Source: Leidyana gryllorum EB-2025a
Taxonomy: Eukaryota > Apicomplexa
Assembly (NCBI GenBank): GCA_048772705.1
Contig: JBLWGC010000206.1
Span: forward strand, 1 to 43,667
DNA length: 43,667 nucleotides
Direction: 5' to 3'
Below, one piece after another: positions 19,721 to 27,524 of this stretch. Positions within the stretch are counted from its first letter, which is position 1, and every line of letters begins with the position of its first letter. Below the pieces are notes generated by a model, which saw nothing but the letters and a program-made list of their open reading frames with translations, had not been told where the DNA came from and searched no databases. The position numbers were made by a program, and so were the translations under genes.

Positions 19721-19793
19721 GCAGCCATGGTCTAGTGGTTACGACGTCTGCTTAACACGCAGAAGGTCCCGAGTTCGATCCTCGGTGGCTGTA
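19721..19793 (+). tRNA. tRNA-Val-AAC: tRNA-Val (AAC)
   Basis: Canonical Val, loop TTAACAC; best AAC copy in the window. Confidence 0.95.
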
Positions 19794-19842
19794 GCTCGCA
19801 ACTTTCAGCGGGCTCACTTTGCACAAACGAAGGCACGCAGGA

Positions 19843-19915
19843 AACGGCTGGAGGGACTCGAACCCTCAACCTTTGCCTTAGGAGGGCAACGCGCTATCCA
19901 TTGCGCCACAACCGC
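19843..19915 (-). tRNA. tRNA-Arg-CCT: tRNA-Arg (CCT)
   Basis: Canonical, loop CTCCTAA; mirror of 8510-8582. Confidence 0.95.
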
Positions 19916-20015
19916 ATTCGGGACGCATCCGACTTTTGAGTTGGACGAAAGCGGGCTGCCCCGAGGTGTCTCCTCTTTCACCCAACCAGTATCCAGATAA
20001 CCGAAGCCTATCCAT

Positions 20016-20088
20016 GGTGCGGTGGCCTAATGGATAGGGCATCGGTCTTCGGAACCGGGAGTTGTGGGTTCGAGTCCCATCCGCATCA
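20016..20088 (+). tRNA. tRNA-Arg-TCG: tRNA-Arg (TCG)
   Basis: Canonical, loop CTTCGGA; mirror of 8337-8409. Confidence 0.95.
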
Positions 20089-20207
20089 TAGCCTCTCACT
20101 CGGAAGACGTTCAGTTTCGACCGAGGCAAGCTTGCTAGCTGTACTCGAGCAAAGTGCTCCACTAATCTCCGTCAGTAGCCATCGTTTCGTTATCTCCAAC
20201 TTACATT

Positions 20208-20279
20208 GCCTTCGAAGCTTAGGGGCAGAGCGTTCGCTTCGTAAGCGAGAAGGCGCCGGCTCGACTCCGGCAGAAGGCT
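20208..20279 (+). tRNA. tRNA-Thr-CGT: tRNA-Thr (CGT)
   Basis: Loop TTCGTAA (CGT, reads ACG) on TTCGC/GCGAG; acceptor GCCTTCG/AGAAGGC with one mismatch; T-loop CTCGACT. Confidence 0.82.
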
Positions 20280-20346
20280 TTGATGCATCGATAGGCTTAT
20301 AAAGAATGGCTGTCACCAGGTACAAGAGTCAACAGGATCGTGTTCT

Positions 20347-20417
20347 GCATCTGTGGTCTAGTGGAAGAGTCTCTCGCTGCCATCAAGATAACCCGTGTGC
20401 GATTCCAGGCAGATGCA
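20347..20417 (+). tRNA. tRNA-Gly-GCC: tRNA-Gly (GCC), degenerate
   Basis: Loop CTGCCAT, acceptor intact; anticodon stem TCTCG/CAAGA and T-arm (TGTGCGATTCC) are damaged. Confidence 0.5.
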
Positions 20418-20481
20418 GAGGACATAGCACATGGTTGAGTTTTATGCGTGAGTTGGTGCTGGACCCTCCGATCACATCGCA

Positions 20482-20563
20482 CGACAACTGCTGGATTTGA
20501 ACCAGCGCGGGCCAGGCCCAGTAGATTTCGAGTCTACCCCCTTAACCACTCGGGCAAGTTGCC
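20482..20563 (-). tRNA. tRNA-Ser-CGA: tRNA-Ser (CGA)
   Basis: Canonical, loop CTCGAAA. Confidence 0.94.
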
Positions 20564-20629
20564 AACGGTCGAACTCGGCATTCCGCAGACAGTGGCTTCA
20601 CATACGGTTCAGCAAGCTTGACTCGGACC

Positions 20630-20698
20630 GCTCGCGCTGCCCGAACCCGCGGTCTCTCCATTGAAAGTCTTGCGTGCTACCGACGGAGCTGGCGCGGC
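20630..20698 (-). pseudogene. Lys-derived relic family
   Basis: GCCGCGCCAGCTCCGTCGGTA start, CTTTCAA-type loop; like 5630-5699. Confidence 0.65.
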
Positions 20699-20798
20699 AA
20701 GGAAGCTCGGACTTAGTAACAAATTCCTTTCGTATTGGTCGCAGAATCGTGGGGCTTCCTTGGGTCCAGGGCAACTCTTTATCAGAGATCCACTCACT

Positions 20799-20872
20799 TG
20801 GTCACGCCCGGGCTCGAACCGGGGACCTTGAGCTTATTAGGCTCACGCTCTAACCGACTGAGCTACGCGACC
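20799..20872 (-). tRNA. tRNA-Ile-AAT: tRNA-Ile (AAT)
   Basis: Canonical Ile, loop CTAATAA, T-arm CCCGG/CCGGG. Confidence 0.94.
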
Positions 20873-20979
20873 ACTTCTGCGACAACAGGTGGCACCGACC
20901 CGGATGCTGGATCCCCTCTGAGCGGGAATCAAACATCAGAGCCATTCAGACAGTGGCGGACAGCTGTAGACGGCGCAGC

Positions 20980-21010
20980 GCTGGAAGGGCGTCGGCCGAA
21001 TCCCACTCTT
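20980..21010 (+). pseudogene. tRNA-Leu 3' fragment
   Basis: AAGGGCGTCGG...CGAATCCCACTCTTG, a decayed Leu variable arm plus T-arm. Confidence 0.4.
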
Positions 21011-21027
21011 GGGAAGAACATGAGGTC

Positions 21028-21082
21028 TGATTGAGTGATTCGAACACTCGCAGTCAAACGCGCTACGTTCCGCTATAGGCCC
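21028..21082 (-). pseudogene. tRNA-Trp, central deletion
   Basis: GGGCCTATAGC...GCGTTTGACTGCG then the T-arm; most of the anticodon arm is missing. Confidence 0.6.
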
Positions 21083-21163
21083 AGGATAAGTTCCCGCTCC
21101 AGAGTCATTGGATTGTGGTCAGGAATGCAGATCCAACATCTTCGAGCGTTTCAGGTCATCTTC

Positions 21164-21237
21164 AAAGCACCCGCAGAGTCCAACCACGGACTTGCGCTGA
21201 TTTGCAGTCGGCTACTAAACCACTGAGCTATTCACCC
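21164..21237 (-). pseudogene. tRNA-Cys (GCA) relic
   Basis: TAGCTCAGTGG D-arm and GACTGCAAATC region (GCA) are present; the acceptor and T-arm are decayed. Confidence 0.6.
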
Positions 21238-21357
21238 ACGAAGTGTAGGTACCCACAAACTGCCCCTCACAGCCGTTTAACCTAGTTTTGTGATCCCATT
21301 CTTCAGGAGAATGAAGAATGGCCGTTACCGTGTACGAGCTTCAACAAAACATGTCAC

Positions 21358-21428
21358 GCATCTGTGGTCTAGTGATAGAATGTCTCGTTGCCATCGAGAC
21401 GACCCGGGTTCGATTGCCGGCAGATGCA
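21358..21428 (+). tRNA. tRNA-Gly-GCC: tRNA-Gly (GCC)
   Basis: Loop TTGCCAT, stems good; small changes in D-loop (AGTGATAG) and T-arm (TTCGATTGCC). Confidence 0.88.
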
Positions 21429-21501
21429 GAGGAGATAATCCATGGTTGATTTCGCCAATGTTTCACGCCTCATTTAGTGTCTGACCCTCAAGCACATCGC
21501 A

Positions 21502-21583
21502 CGACAACTGTTGGATTTGAACCAGCGCGGGCCAAGCCCAGTAGATTTCGAGTCTACCCCCTTAACCACTCGGGCAAGTTGCC
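21502..21583 (-). tRNA. tRNA-Ser-CGA: tRNA-Ser (CGA)
   Basis: Canonical, loop CTCGAAA; variable arm slightly changed. Confidence 0.92.
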
Positions 21584-21654
21584 AACTGTCGAACTCGGTA
21601 TGCCGCAGACAGTGGCTACGTATACGGCTCTCGCGCATGACAAGCACGCTGCGT

Positions 21655-21714
21655 GATATGTGGTCTTGGGCTCTTCAAAGGTCGTAACTTCGAGTACTAA
21701 ATACGGTGGGTGCA
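21655..21714 (+). pseudogene. Gly (TCC)-family fossil
   Basis: TGTGGTCT...CTCTTCAAAGGTCGTAAC keeps the Gly anticodon-arm pattern with a decayed T-arm; ends GGGTGCA. Lies next to Ala-CGC. Confidence 0.5.
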
Positions 21715-21727
21715 CCCGTACGAAGTT

Positions 21728-21800
21728 TGGACGACCTGGGTATCGATCCCAGTACCTCTCGCATGCGAAGCGAGCGCTCTACCATTTGAGCTAGCCGCCC
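21728..21800 (-). tRNA. tRNA-Ala-CGC: tRNA-Ala (CGC)
   Basis: Loop TTCGCAT (CGC, reads GCG), G3:U70 present, T-arm intact. Confidence 0.94.
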
Positions 21801-21896
21801 GTTACGCAGACACGCTAGCGATTAGGGGCCTTGACATACTATGAGGTGTTTCGAAGAGGGTACGGCTCTCGGCCAAAGCTGCGGCTCAGTGACTTG

Positions 21897-21969
21897 TCCA
21901 CTGTAGTCTAAGTGGCTAGGATATGCGGCTCTCACCCGCACGATCCGGGTTCAAGTCCCGGCAGTGGAA
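21897..21969 (+). tRNA. tRNA-Glu-CTC: tRNA-Glu (CTC)
   Basis: Canonical, loop CTCTCAC. Confidence 0.95.
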
Positions 21970-22029
21970 CTCCAGCTGAGTGTGCTTGTAGGCAACAGTT
22001 CCATTCTTACTCCCAAGGAAATAGATGCA

Positions 22030-22102
22030 CACCGCCCGCGGGGCTCGAACCCGCGACTGCAAGAGTAAGAGTCTTGCGCTCTACCGACCGAGCTAGGGCG
22101 GC
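22030..22102 (-). tRNA. tRNA-Lys-CTT: tRNA-Lys (CTT)
   Basis: Loop CTCTTAC (A38 to C), otherwise canonical. Confidence 0.92.
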
Positions 22103-22178
22103 AGGAATGCACGGACACAAAACCCGATAGCCCGACATCTTAAGTGGCTTTGGTATCCACCAGCCTCACTTGAAGATG

Positions 22179-22251
22179 GTCCGGGTCGTCTAGGTGCTTA
22201 CAACAGCAAGTTGTGGCCGTGCATACCCAGGCCCGAATCCTGGCTTGGATA
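22179..22251 (+). tRNA. tRNA-His-GTG: tRNA-His (GTG)
   Basis: 73 nt with GTCCGGGTCGTCTAGGTGC (one extra D-loop base), loop TTGTGGC, T-loop CCCGAAT; same form as 36511-36583. Confidence 0.8.
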
Positions 22252-22372
22252 GTATGTCCCCGATGTTTTGAATGGGAGATGTGGGTGAAGTCTGTCCAGA
22301 CCCACCATCGGGCGTCGCTGCCCATGCCCTGTCTTGATCGCTACACACTTCCATTTGACGGCTCCGCTAGTC

Positions 22373-22453
22373 GGCGCTAGCGCCTAATGGATATGGCATA
22401 GGTCTACGGAACCGGGGAACCGGGGATTCTGGGTTCGAGTCCCAGTAGCGTCT
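22373..22453 (+). pseudogene. tRNA-Arg (ACG) with 8-nt tandem duplication
   Basis: Acceptor, anticodon arm (CTACGGA) and T-arm are good, but an 8-nt direct duplication (ACCGGGGA) lies across the anticodon-stem/variable-loop junction, giving 81 nt. The A-box is also altered (AGCGCCTAATGG). Confidence 0.7.
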
Positions 22454-22553
22454 GGGCGAATGGCCGGTTGCAGCCTGTGGAGTCAACAACTCAGATTCCG
22501 TCTTAGCTGTCCGGGATAGGTCGAGTGCCGTGTTGCGTCAACAACTATCAGAC

Positions 22554-22625
22554 GCGCTGTTCTGGGAATCGAACCCAGCACTCTTTCCACCCTAAGGAAG
22601 GATCATACCACCAGACAAAACAGCC
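22554..22625 (-). tRNA. tRNA-Pro-AGG: tRNA-Pro (AGG)
   Basis: Loop TTAGGGT; acceptor GGCTGTT/AACAGCG with one end mismatch; D-loop TTTGTCTGGTGG. Confidence 0.85.
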
Positions 22626-22714
22626 GCCTAGTCGGTGGTTCAACCCGCTGGGTACAGTCGAGAGACTCGTCTCACTATGTGAAGTATCACTCAATGCCAT
22701 GAGGTAGGCACAGA

Positions 22715-22785
22715 GGGAGGCAAGCCCAGATGATGAAACGGTGCTTAGTATACGGAAGGTTCTGGGATCGATTCCCAGCCCAAAG
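22715..22785 (+). pseudogene. Ala-derived relic (GAAACGG type)
   Basis: Mirror of 891-961; GATGATGAAACGGTGC, unpaired anticodon arm. Confidence 0.6.
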
Positions 22786-22837
22786 CTTGCTGAACCGTAT
22801 GTGAAGCCACTGGCCGCAAAATGCCAAGTTCGACAGC

Positions 22838-22919
22838 GGCAACTTGCCCGAGTGGTTAAGGGGGTAGACTAGAAATCTACTGGGCCGGGCCCGCGCTGGT
22901 TCAAAACTAGCAGTTGTCG
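22838..22919 (+). tRNA. tRNA-Ser-AGA: tRNA-Ser (AGA)
   Basis: Loop CTAGAAA; T-stem GCTGG/CTAGC with wobble changes (TTCAAAA). Confidence 0.88.
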
Positions 22920-22994
22920 TGCGATGTGGTTGGAGGGTTTAACACCAACTCACGCATGAATTTCTGAATGGTGGAAACGCAACCGTGTGTCCTC

Positions 22995-23065
22995 TGGATC
23001 TGCCGGGAATCGAACCCGCGCCGTCTCGATGGCAACGAGACATTCTACCACTAGACCACAGATGC
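22995..23065 (-). tRNA. tRNA-Gly-GCC: tRNA-Gly (GCC)
   Basis: Loop TTGCCAT; acceptor GCATCTG/CAGATCC has one mismatch and the T-stem one change. Confidence 0.85.
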
Positions 23066-23145
23066 GTGACACCTTGTTGTTGAAGCTCGTACACGGTAAC
23101 GGCCGTTTTCTGAACGAATGGAATGTCCGTGGCGTGTTCAGAGCG

Positions 23146-23217
23146 TCCGAGATAGCATAGTGGTTACTATTTTCGCATGTCACGCCTAAGAAGCGGGCCC
23201 GATTGCCGGTAAATGAG
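23146..23217 (+). pseudogene. tRNA-Asp relic
   Basis: Mirror of 459-530 with the same damage. Confidence 0.7.
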
Positions 23218-23238
23218 TCTGGAACGGGGGATGGTTTT

Positions 23239-23310
23239 GGGCCTATGGCGCAACGGTAGCGCGTCTGACTCCAGATCAGAAGGTTGGGTGTTCAAATCAC
23301 TCTGGGCTCA
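23239..23310 (+). tRNA. tRNA-Trp-CCA: tRNA-Trp (CCA)
   Basis: Loop CTCCAGA, acceptor GGGCCTA/TGGGCTC, D-arm intact. T5 lies about 13 nt downstream. Confidence 0.93.
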
Positions 23311-23346
23311 ACCGGACTCTATGTTTTTCCCGTTTGGGGCGCAACC

Positions 23347-23428
23347 TGACAAAAGTGGGATTCGAACCCACGACCTTTCGGACTCCCGTGTGAGCACAGC
23401 GCCTCAGAGACCACTCGGTCATCTTGCA
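23347..23428 (-). pseudogene. tRNA-Leu relic
   Basis: Leu body with loop CTCACAC (reads CAC); stem CTGTG/GGGAG broken and two extra bases in the D-loop. Confidence 0.65.
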
Positions 23429-23522
23429 GGGATGTTGTTGGCTCGCCGCTCCACGCGTTTTCTATCCCTGGAATCTCAAGATGGAAGGACTTTTGGGGTT
23501 TCAGGCCGGTGTGTTCGGAGCG

Positions 23523-23594
23523 TCCGAGATAGTATAGTGGTTAGTATTTCCGCCTGTCACGCGGAAGACCCGGGTTCGATTCCCGGTCTCGGAG
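23523..23594 (+). tRNA. tRNA-Asp-GTC: tRNA-Asp (GTC)
   Basis: Canonical Asp: TCCGAGA/TCTCGGA, loop CTGTCAC on TCCGC/GCGGA, T-arm CCGGG/CCCGG. Cleanest Asp with 35836. Confidence 0.96.
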
Positions 23595-23732
23595 CAGTTC
23601 CAGTCCCTCACAACTGCTGCAACTCAGATTTTGTCTCAGCTGGTCTGGACTTCATCCGGGATTGTACGAGTGGGAGCCGCGTATAGAAGCCGACCTTGGA
23701 GAGACGTGGCATTGAGTCAACAACTATCAGAC

Positions 23733-23804
23733 GGGCTGTTCTGGGAATCGAACCCAGGACTTCTTCCACCCGAAGGAAGAATCATATAACTAGACCAAAC
23801 AGCC
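23733..23804 (-). tRNA. tRNA-Pro-CGG: tRNA-Pro (CGG)
   Basis: Loop TTCGGGT; D-loop AGTTATATG changed, otherwise canonical. Confidence 0.9.
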
Positions 23805-23819
23805 CCCTATGAGTGCCTC

Positions 23820-23887
23820 AGGTACTGGCAGGTTCCAAACCTGCGACTTCGTGGCTGAGAGACTTACCTCTGATGGCTGAGCTACGA
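23820..23887 (-). pseudogene. Asn-like tRNA relic
   Basis: Same element as 13090-13161, with TAGCTCAGCCATCAGAGG and GTAAGTCTCTCAGCC. Confidence 0.5.
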
Positions 23888-23934
23888 TTATTGGAGTTTG
23901 CGAGCAGCTTGCCGGTGCCCAGTCGATGCAGTCG

Positions 23935-24006
23935 AGCCTTCAGCCGGAATCGAACCGGCGACTTCTCGCTTACGAAGCGAACGCTCTGCCCCTAAACTAA
24001 GAAGGC
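23935..24006 (-). tRNA. tRNA-Thr-CGT: tRNA-Thr (CGT)
   Basis: Loop TTCGTAA; acceptor GCCTTCT/TGAAGGC with one mismatch; A-box TAGTTTAGGGGC. Confidence 0.88.
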
Positions 24007-24082
24007 AATGGAAGCCGGAGATGACGAAACAATCGCTATTGACGGAGATTAGTGGAGCACTTTGCTAGAGTAGTTCAATGAC

Positions 24083-24155
24083 TTCCACTGCCGGGACTTG
24101 AACCGGGATCGTGCGGGTGAAAGTCGCATATCCTAGCCACTTAGACTACAGTGGA
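24083..24155 (-). tRNA. tRNA-Glu-TTC: tRNA-Glu (TTC)
   Basis: Loop CTTTCAC; one anticodon-stem change (TGCGA/CCGCA). Confidence 0.88.
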
Positions 24156-24325
24156 CGAGTGGTTGAGTTGGGGCTTCGGCCGAGAGCCGTACCGTCTTGG
24201 AAAACATGGTATGTCGGCGTGATCAAGTGAGTGGATCTCTGATACAGATTCGGACTTCGTAACCAATTCCATTTGTATTGATCGTGGAATCTTGGGCCTT
24301 CCTCGGGTACGGGGCGAGCTTCCTT

Positions 24326-24394
24326 GCCGCCCCAACTCCGTCAGTAGAGCGCAAGACTTTTGAAGGGAGATCCGCGGGTTCGGGCGGCGCGAGC
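24326..24394 (+). pseudogene. Lys-derived relic family
   Basis: GCCGCCCCAACTCCGTCAGTAGAGC, CAAGACTTTTGAAGGGAG; same break as 17599. Confidence 0.65.
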
Positions 24395-24459
24395 AGTCCT
24401 AGTAAAGCTCGCTGAACCGTATGTGAAGCCACTGGCCGCAAAATGCCAAGTTCGACAGC

Positions 24460-24542
24460 GGCAACTTGCCCAAGTGGTTAAGGGGAGAAGATTTGATCTC
24501 TACAGGGCCTGGGCCGGGCTGGTGCAGATCCAGCAGTTGTCG
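24460..24542 (+). pseudogene. tRNA-Ser (TGA type) with damaged B-box
   Basis: Same 83-nt form as 17734, but the T-loop is TGCAGAT instead of TTCAAAT, so the internal promoter is weakened; A-box TTGCCCAAGTGG. Confidence 0.65.
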
Positions 24543-24618
24543 TGCGATGTGATCGGAGGGGTCAGACACCAACTCAAGCGTGAATCCCTGGAATGGTGGG
24601 AAAACCAACTGTGTCTTC

Positions 24619-24689
24619 TGCATCTGCCGGGAATCGAACCCGGGTCGTCTCGATGGCAACGAGACATTCTACCACTAGACCACAGATGC
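24619..24689 (-). tRNA. tRNA-Gly-GCC: tRNA-Gly (GCC)
   Basis: Canonical, loop TTGCCAT; T4 about 14 nt past its 3' end. Confidence 0.95.
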
Positions 24690-24809
24690 ATAATATCTTG
24701 TTGAGCTAGTCGCCCGCTGTGCAGACCTCATAGCATTCCGTGGTTTTCGCCCCTCATCAGACACCTGTTTCCAAAGACACACGCCCCTTTCACAGTCCGA
24801 AAGCTCCGC

Positions 24810-24882
24810 GCAGCCATGGTCTAGTGGTTACGACGTCTGCTTCACACGCAGAAGGTCCCGAGTTCGATCCTCGGTGTCTGTA
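24810..24882 (+). tRNA. tRNA-Val-CAC: tRNA-Val (CAC)
   Basis: Loop TTCACAC; acceptor GCAGCCA/TGTCTGT with one mismatch. Confidence 0.9.
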
Positions 24883-24934
24883 GCTCGCAACTTTCACTGA
24901 GCACCACGAAATCTGAAGCGGAAAAACTAAGTGT

Positions 24935-24963
24935 CTCCAAGACCGGGAATCGTACCCGGGTCC
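24935..24963 (-). pseudogene. tRNA-Asp 3' fragment
   Basis: Only 3' acceptor and T-arm (GACCCGGGTACGATTCCCGG). Confidence 0.55.
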
Positions 24964-25021
24964 TCCCTTCTCGACACTTCACGAAAAGAAAACGTGTCAA
25001 GTGGCGAGCCAAGAACACTCC

Positions 25022-25101
25022 GGCATGATGGCCGAGTGGTCTAAGGCGCTGTGTTAAGGCCGCAGTTCGAAAGGGCGTGGGTTCGAATCCCACTCTTGTC
25101 A
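25022..25101 (+). tRNA. tRNA-Leu-AAG: tRNA-Leu (AAG)
   Basis: Loop TTAAGGC; acceptor GGCATGA/TCTTGTC has one mismatch. Mirror at 31884-31963. Confidence 0.9.
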
Positions 25102-25147
25102 ACCGTTGCATTGTCATCCGATTCCCCCTCCGACACTTGCCTCCTTA

Positions 25148-25228
25148 TGCGAGAAGTGGGGTTCGAACCCACGCGGAATTAACCAGTGGATCTTAAGGCC
25201 ACCCCCTTAACCTCTCGGGCATTCTCGC
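25148..25228 (-). tRNA. tRNA-Leu-TAA: tRNA-Leu (TAA)
   Basis: Loop CTTAAGA, acceptor GCGAGAA/TTCTCGC. Mirror at 31757-31837. Confidence 0.92.
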
Positions 25229-25288
25229 AATGCAGCATCGAAATAAGTAGTCTGGGGTTCCTGCGGGTAGCCAGTGCCGACCACGTCA

Positions 25289-25331
25289 GTGGGGTCTGAA
25301 CACAGCGCCTTGCCCACTAGGGCATCTTGCC
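25289..25331 (-). pseudogene. tRNA-Leu (CAG) 5' half
   Basis: GGCAAGATGCCCTAGTGGGC, loop TTCAGAC, then CCCAC; no 3' half on this strand. Confidence 0.6.
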
Positions 25332-25344
25332 ACATTCTGGTAGG

Positions 25345-25380
25345 CGCAAGTCTGCATGGGTGCGAATCCCATTCTGTGCA
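25345..25380 (+). pseudogene. Leu-like 3' half on the opposite strand
   Basis: GCATGGGTGCGAATCCCATTC forms a T-arm; ends TCTGTGCA. Confidence 0.4.
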
Positions 25381-25436
25381 ACGGTACTCATTCCAGGGCG
25401 GAATTGGCCATTACATCGTGGATCCCCCTAACATTC

Positions 25437-25510
25437 GGCTGTTCGGCCTAGTGGTATGATCCTTCCTTAGGGGGTGGAAGGAGTCTTGGGTTCGATTCCT
25501 AAAACAGCCT
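25437..25510 (+). tRNA. tRNA-Pro with 9-nt anticodon loop
   Basis: Pro scaffold with GGCTGTT/AACAGCC paired, stem CTTCC/GGAAG intact, T-arm TTGGG/CCTAA good. The loop is TTAGGGGGT: two extra G beside AGG. Discriminator T. An exact mirror is at 31475-31548. Enlarged Pro anticodon loops are a known route to frameshift suppression in other organisms. Confidence 0.72.
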
Positions 25511-25607
25511 TTTTGCTAGCCGCTGACGAGGGTCTAGGAGAGTTATACACGCATCCCCTGTCTCAAATACGATAACGAGTCTTTCGAACTCCGCCTACCA
25601 CGTCACT

Positions 25608-25648
25608 CGACAGCTGCTAGATTCGAACCAGTGGGGCCAGGCGATACT
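25608..25648 (-). pseudogene. tRNA-Ser 3' fragment
   Basis: 3' acceptor and T-arm of Ser (GGTTCGAATCTAGCAGCTGTCG), the rest missing; mirrored at 31337-31377. Confidence 0.55.
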
Positions 25649-25687
25649 GACGACTCAGGTGTTTAAGACAGTGAGGCTGTGGGTTGT

Positions 25688-25760
25688 GCGGTGGTGGCGC
25701 AATGGATAGCGTGTTGCCCTCCGGAGGCAAAGGTTGTGGGTTCGAGTCCCGCCCACCGTT
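25688..25760 (+). tRNA. tRNA-Arg-CCG: tRNA-Arg (CCG)
   Basis: Loop CTCCGGA; canonical with T-stem GTGGG/CCCGC. Confidence 0.93.
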
Positions 25761-25949
25761 CTCGTGGTCCCGCTCAACCGTGGAATCGAGAAGAGTGGCT
25801 GCCATTCGCAGCCATGCAGACTTGCGCCATCCAAACTCAAGTTTGGCACCGCAGGCCACCGCGATCTGTGCCGCAGTGTTGAGCTTGAGGGCTCGAAGTG
25901 CCACTGTTGAGGAACCGAGGCTGGAAAAGTTCGCTTGGGTTTAGCGGAT

Positions 25950-26021
25950 AGGCGGCTATCACAAGTGCCAGAGAGGTGACTTTGCAGGCCAAATGTGCGG
26001 GGGTCGATACCAGGTCGAGGA
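25950..26021 (+). pseudogene. Ala-derived relic (TGAC stem type, TGC)
   Basis: GGCGGCTATCACAAGTGCCAGAG, loop TTTGCAG; stem does not close, T-arm decayed. Confidence 0.6.
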
Positions 26022-26081
26022 GCTCTCGAAGAAAACACGCCTGTGAATCATTCCTATAAGTGTGTCCCCCTGCGGGCGCTC

Positions 26082-26138
26082 ACCAGTGCGTCGTTTCGAT
26101 CGACGGAACTTTGGGTCATGAGCCCAACACTCTCCTCG
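26082..26138 (-). pseudogene. Initiator tRNA-Met, 5' end missing
   Basis: T-arm with ATCGAAA, loop CTCATGA and 3' acceptor are present; D-arm and 5' acceptor are replaced. Confidence 0.65.
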
Positions 26139-26178
26139 TGTCTCTGTGAGTGCTACAGCCTCTGTCGATCTTTCGACT

Positions 26179-26248
26179 GCACTTGTGGTCTGACGGCAAA
26201 ATGCGACCGTGCTGAGGTCGTAACGCGGACTGAGTTCCCGCAGGTGCA
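26179..26248 (+). pseudogene. tRNA-Gly relic, loop reads GCT
   Basis: Gly acceptor GCACTTG/CAGGTGC and stem CGACC/GGTCG, loop GTGCTGA; D-loop and B-box destroyed. Confidence 0.6.
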
Positions 26249-26261
26249 GCCGTATGCAAGT

Positions 26262-26330
26262 TGGAGGACCTGTCTATCGTTCTCATCTGGCATGTCAATG
26301 AGCACTCTACCCTTTGAGCTAGCGGTCTCC
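26262..26330 (-). pseudogene. Ala-type relic, loop reads GAC
   Basis: TAGCTCAAAGGGTAGAG D-arm, loop TTGACAT; T-arm and 5' acceptor decayed. Confidence 0.6.
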
Positions 26331-26457
26331 AACTTAGAAGAGCTATTGCATGCCCTGCTTGATGAGTGGACGATTGCCTGTTGAGAATCTGCGGAACGCT
26401 GCTGGCAAGCTGGAGTCGCACGGCTGTGAGGGATGACACCAAATATCACAACCTCTC

Positions 26458-26530
26458 TGCCTCGGCCGTGGATCGAACACGGGACTTCCAGATCTTCAGT
26501 CTGGCGCTCTCCCAACTGAGCTACCGAGGC
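26458..26530 (-). tRNA. tRNA-Phe-GAA: tRNA-Phe (GAA)
   Basis: Canonical, loop CTGAAGA, T-arm CCGTG/CACGG. Confidence 0.95.
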
Positions 26531-26643
26531 GGTAGGTTCACGGAAGGCGGTGAAGATGAGCACCTACCGCGGCCGTATGTGGGGCCACTGCCCGCTCAAA
26601 ATGCGAGGACTTCTGGGGTTGGAGGCCGGCGTGTTTACTAGCG

Positions 26644-26713
26644 TCCGAGATAGTATAGTGGTCAGTATTCCGCCTTCACGCGGGAGACCCGGGTTCGATT
26701 CCCGGTCTTGGAG
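26644..26713 (+). pseudogene. tRNA-Asp, 6-nt anticodon loop
   Basis: Loop CTTCAC has lost a base of the GTC anticodon; one more base is missing upstream. Other arms good. Mirror at 30272-30341. Confidence 0.7.
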
Positions 26714-26825
26714 CAGTTCCAGCCCTCACAACTGCTGCATCTCAGATTTTGCCTCAGCTGGTTTGGACTTCATCCGGGATGGTGGAGTTTGCGAGCAGCT
26801 TGCAGGTGCCCAGTCGATGCAGTCG

Positions 26826-26896
26826 AGCCTTCTGCCCGAATCGAACCGGCGACCTTTCACTTACTAAGCGAATGCTCTGCCCCAAGCTAAGAAGGC
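26826..26896 (-). tRNA. tRNA-Thr-AGT: tRNA-Thr (AGT)
   Basis: Loop TTAGTAA; D-loop one nt short, anticodon stem TTCGC/GTGAA, T-stem GCCGG/CGGGC with mismatches. Confidence 0.75.
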
Positions 26897-27024
26897 AATG
26901 TCAACTGGACATCACGAATGAGTCCCTATTGACGGAAGTTACTGAAGCACATTGTTCCACCACTTAATACTTCCACTGCTCCACCCACCGGCAAATAGGG
27001 TGTAACTAAGTTTAGAGCTTCCTT

Positions 27025-27097
27025 GCCGCCCTAGCTCAGTCGGTAGAGCGCAAGACTCTTAATCTTGCAGTCGCGGGTTCGAGCCCCGCGGGCGGTG
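27025..27097 (+). tRNA. tRNA-Lys-CTT: tRNA-Lys (CTT)
   Basis: Canonical, loop CTCTTAA. Confidence 0.95.
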
Positions 27098-27146
27098 CAA
27101 ATCAATGTCTCTGGAAGCCGTTACCTACAACCACACTCTGCTGGAT

Positions 27147-27219
27147 TTCCACTGGCGGGACTTGAACCCGGATCGTGCGGGTGAAAGCCGCATATCCTAG
27201 CCACTTAGACTACAGTGGA
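27147..27219 (-). tRNA. tRNA-Glu-TTC: tRNA-Glu (TTC)
   Basis: Loop CTTTCAC; T-stem CCGGG/CCCGC with one end mismatch. Confidence 0.92.
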
Positions 27220-27336
27220 CAACTCCCTCAGCTGCAGCTTTAGCCGAGAGCCGTACCCTCTTGACAAGACGTGGTTGCAGAATCCTGTTGTAGAAAAAGG
27301 AGGATCTCTATACTAACCTCTGAACCATTGTAGCTG

Positions 27337-27409
27337 GGTCTTGTAGCTCAGTCGGCAGAGCGTGTGGCTGTTAACCACAAAGTCGCAGGTTCGAAACCTG
27401 CCAGGACCG
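27337..27409 (+). tRNA. tRNA-Asn-GTT: tRNA-Asn (GTT)
   Basis: Canonical, loop CTGTTAA. Confidence 0.95.
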
Positions 27410-27453
27410 GTTTCAGAGGCACACTAAACACTGAGTGCGCTGGTGTGCCAATG

Positions 27454-27511
27454 GCACTTGTGGTCTGCGACCCTTCAAACATGGAAGTTTGTTTGGATCC
27501 CGCCACGTGCA
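27454..27511 (+). pseudogene. Gly (TCC)-derived relic next to Ala
   Basis: Same broken form as 2395-2454; mirrored at 29475-29531. Confidence 0.62.
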
Positions 27512-27524
27512 GCTGTACGTACTT

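Larger units (their letters stand above)
19830..20135. repeat. Inverted repeat D, right arm
   Basis: Partner of 8290-8600. Confidence 0.9.
21897..23680. repeat. Inverted repeat A, right arm
   Basis: Partner of 1-1710. Some genes are healthy in one arm and broken in the other (His whole here, Leu whole at 250). Confidence 0.88.
24190..24902. repeat. Direct repeat G, copy 2
   Basis: Partner of 17464-18176, offset 6726. Confidence 0.93.
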
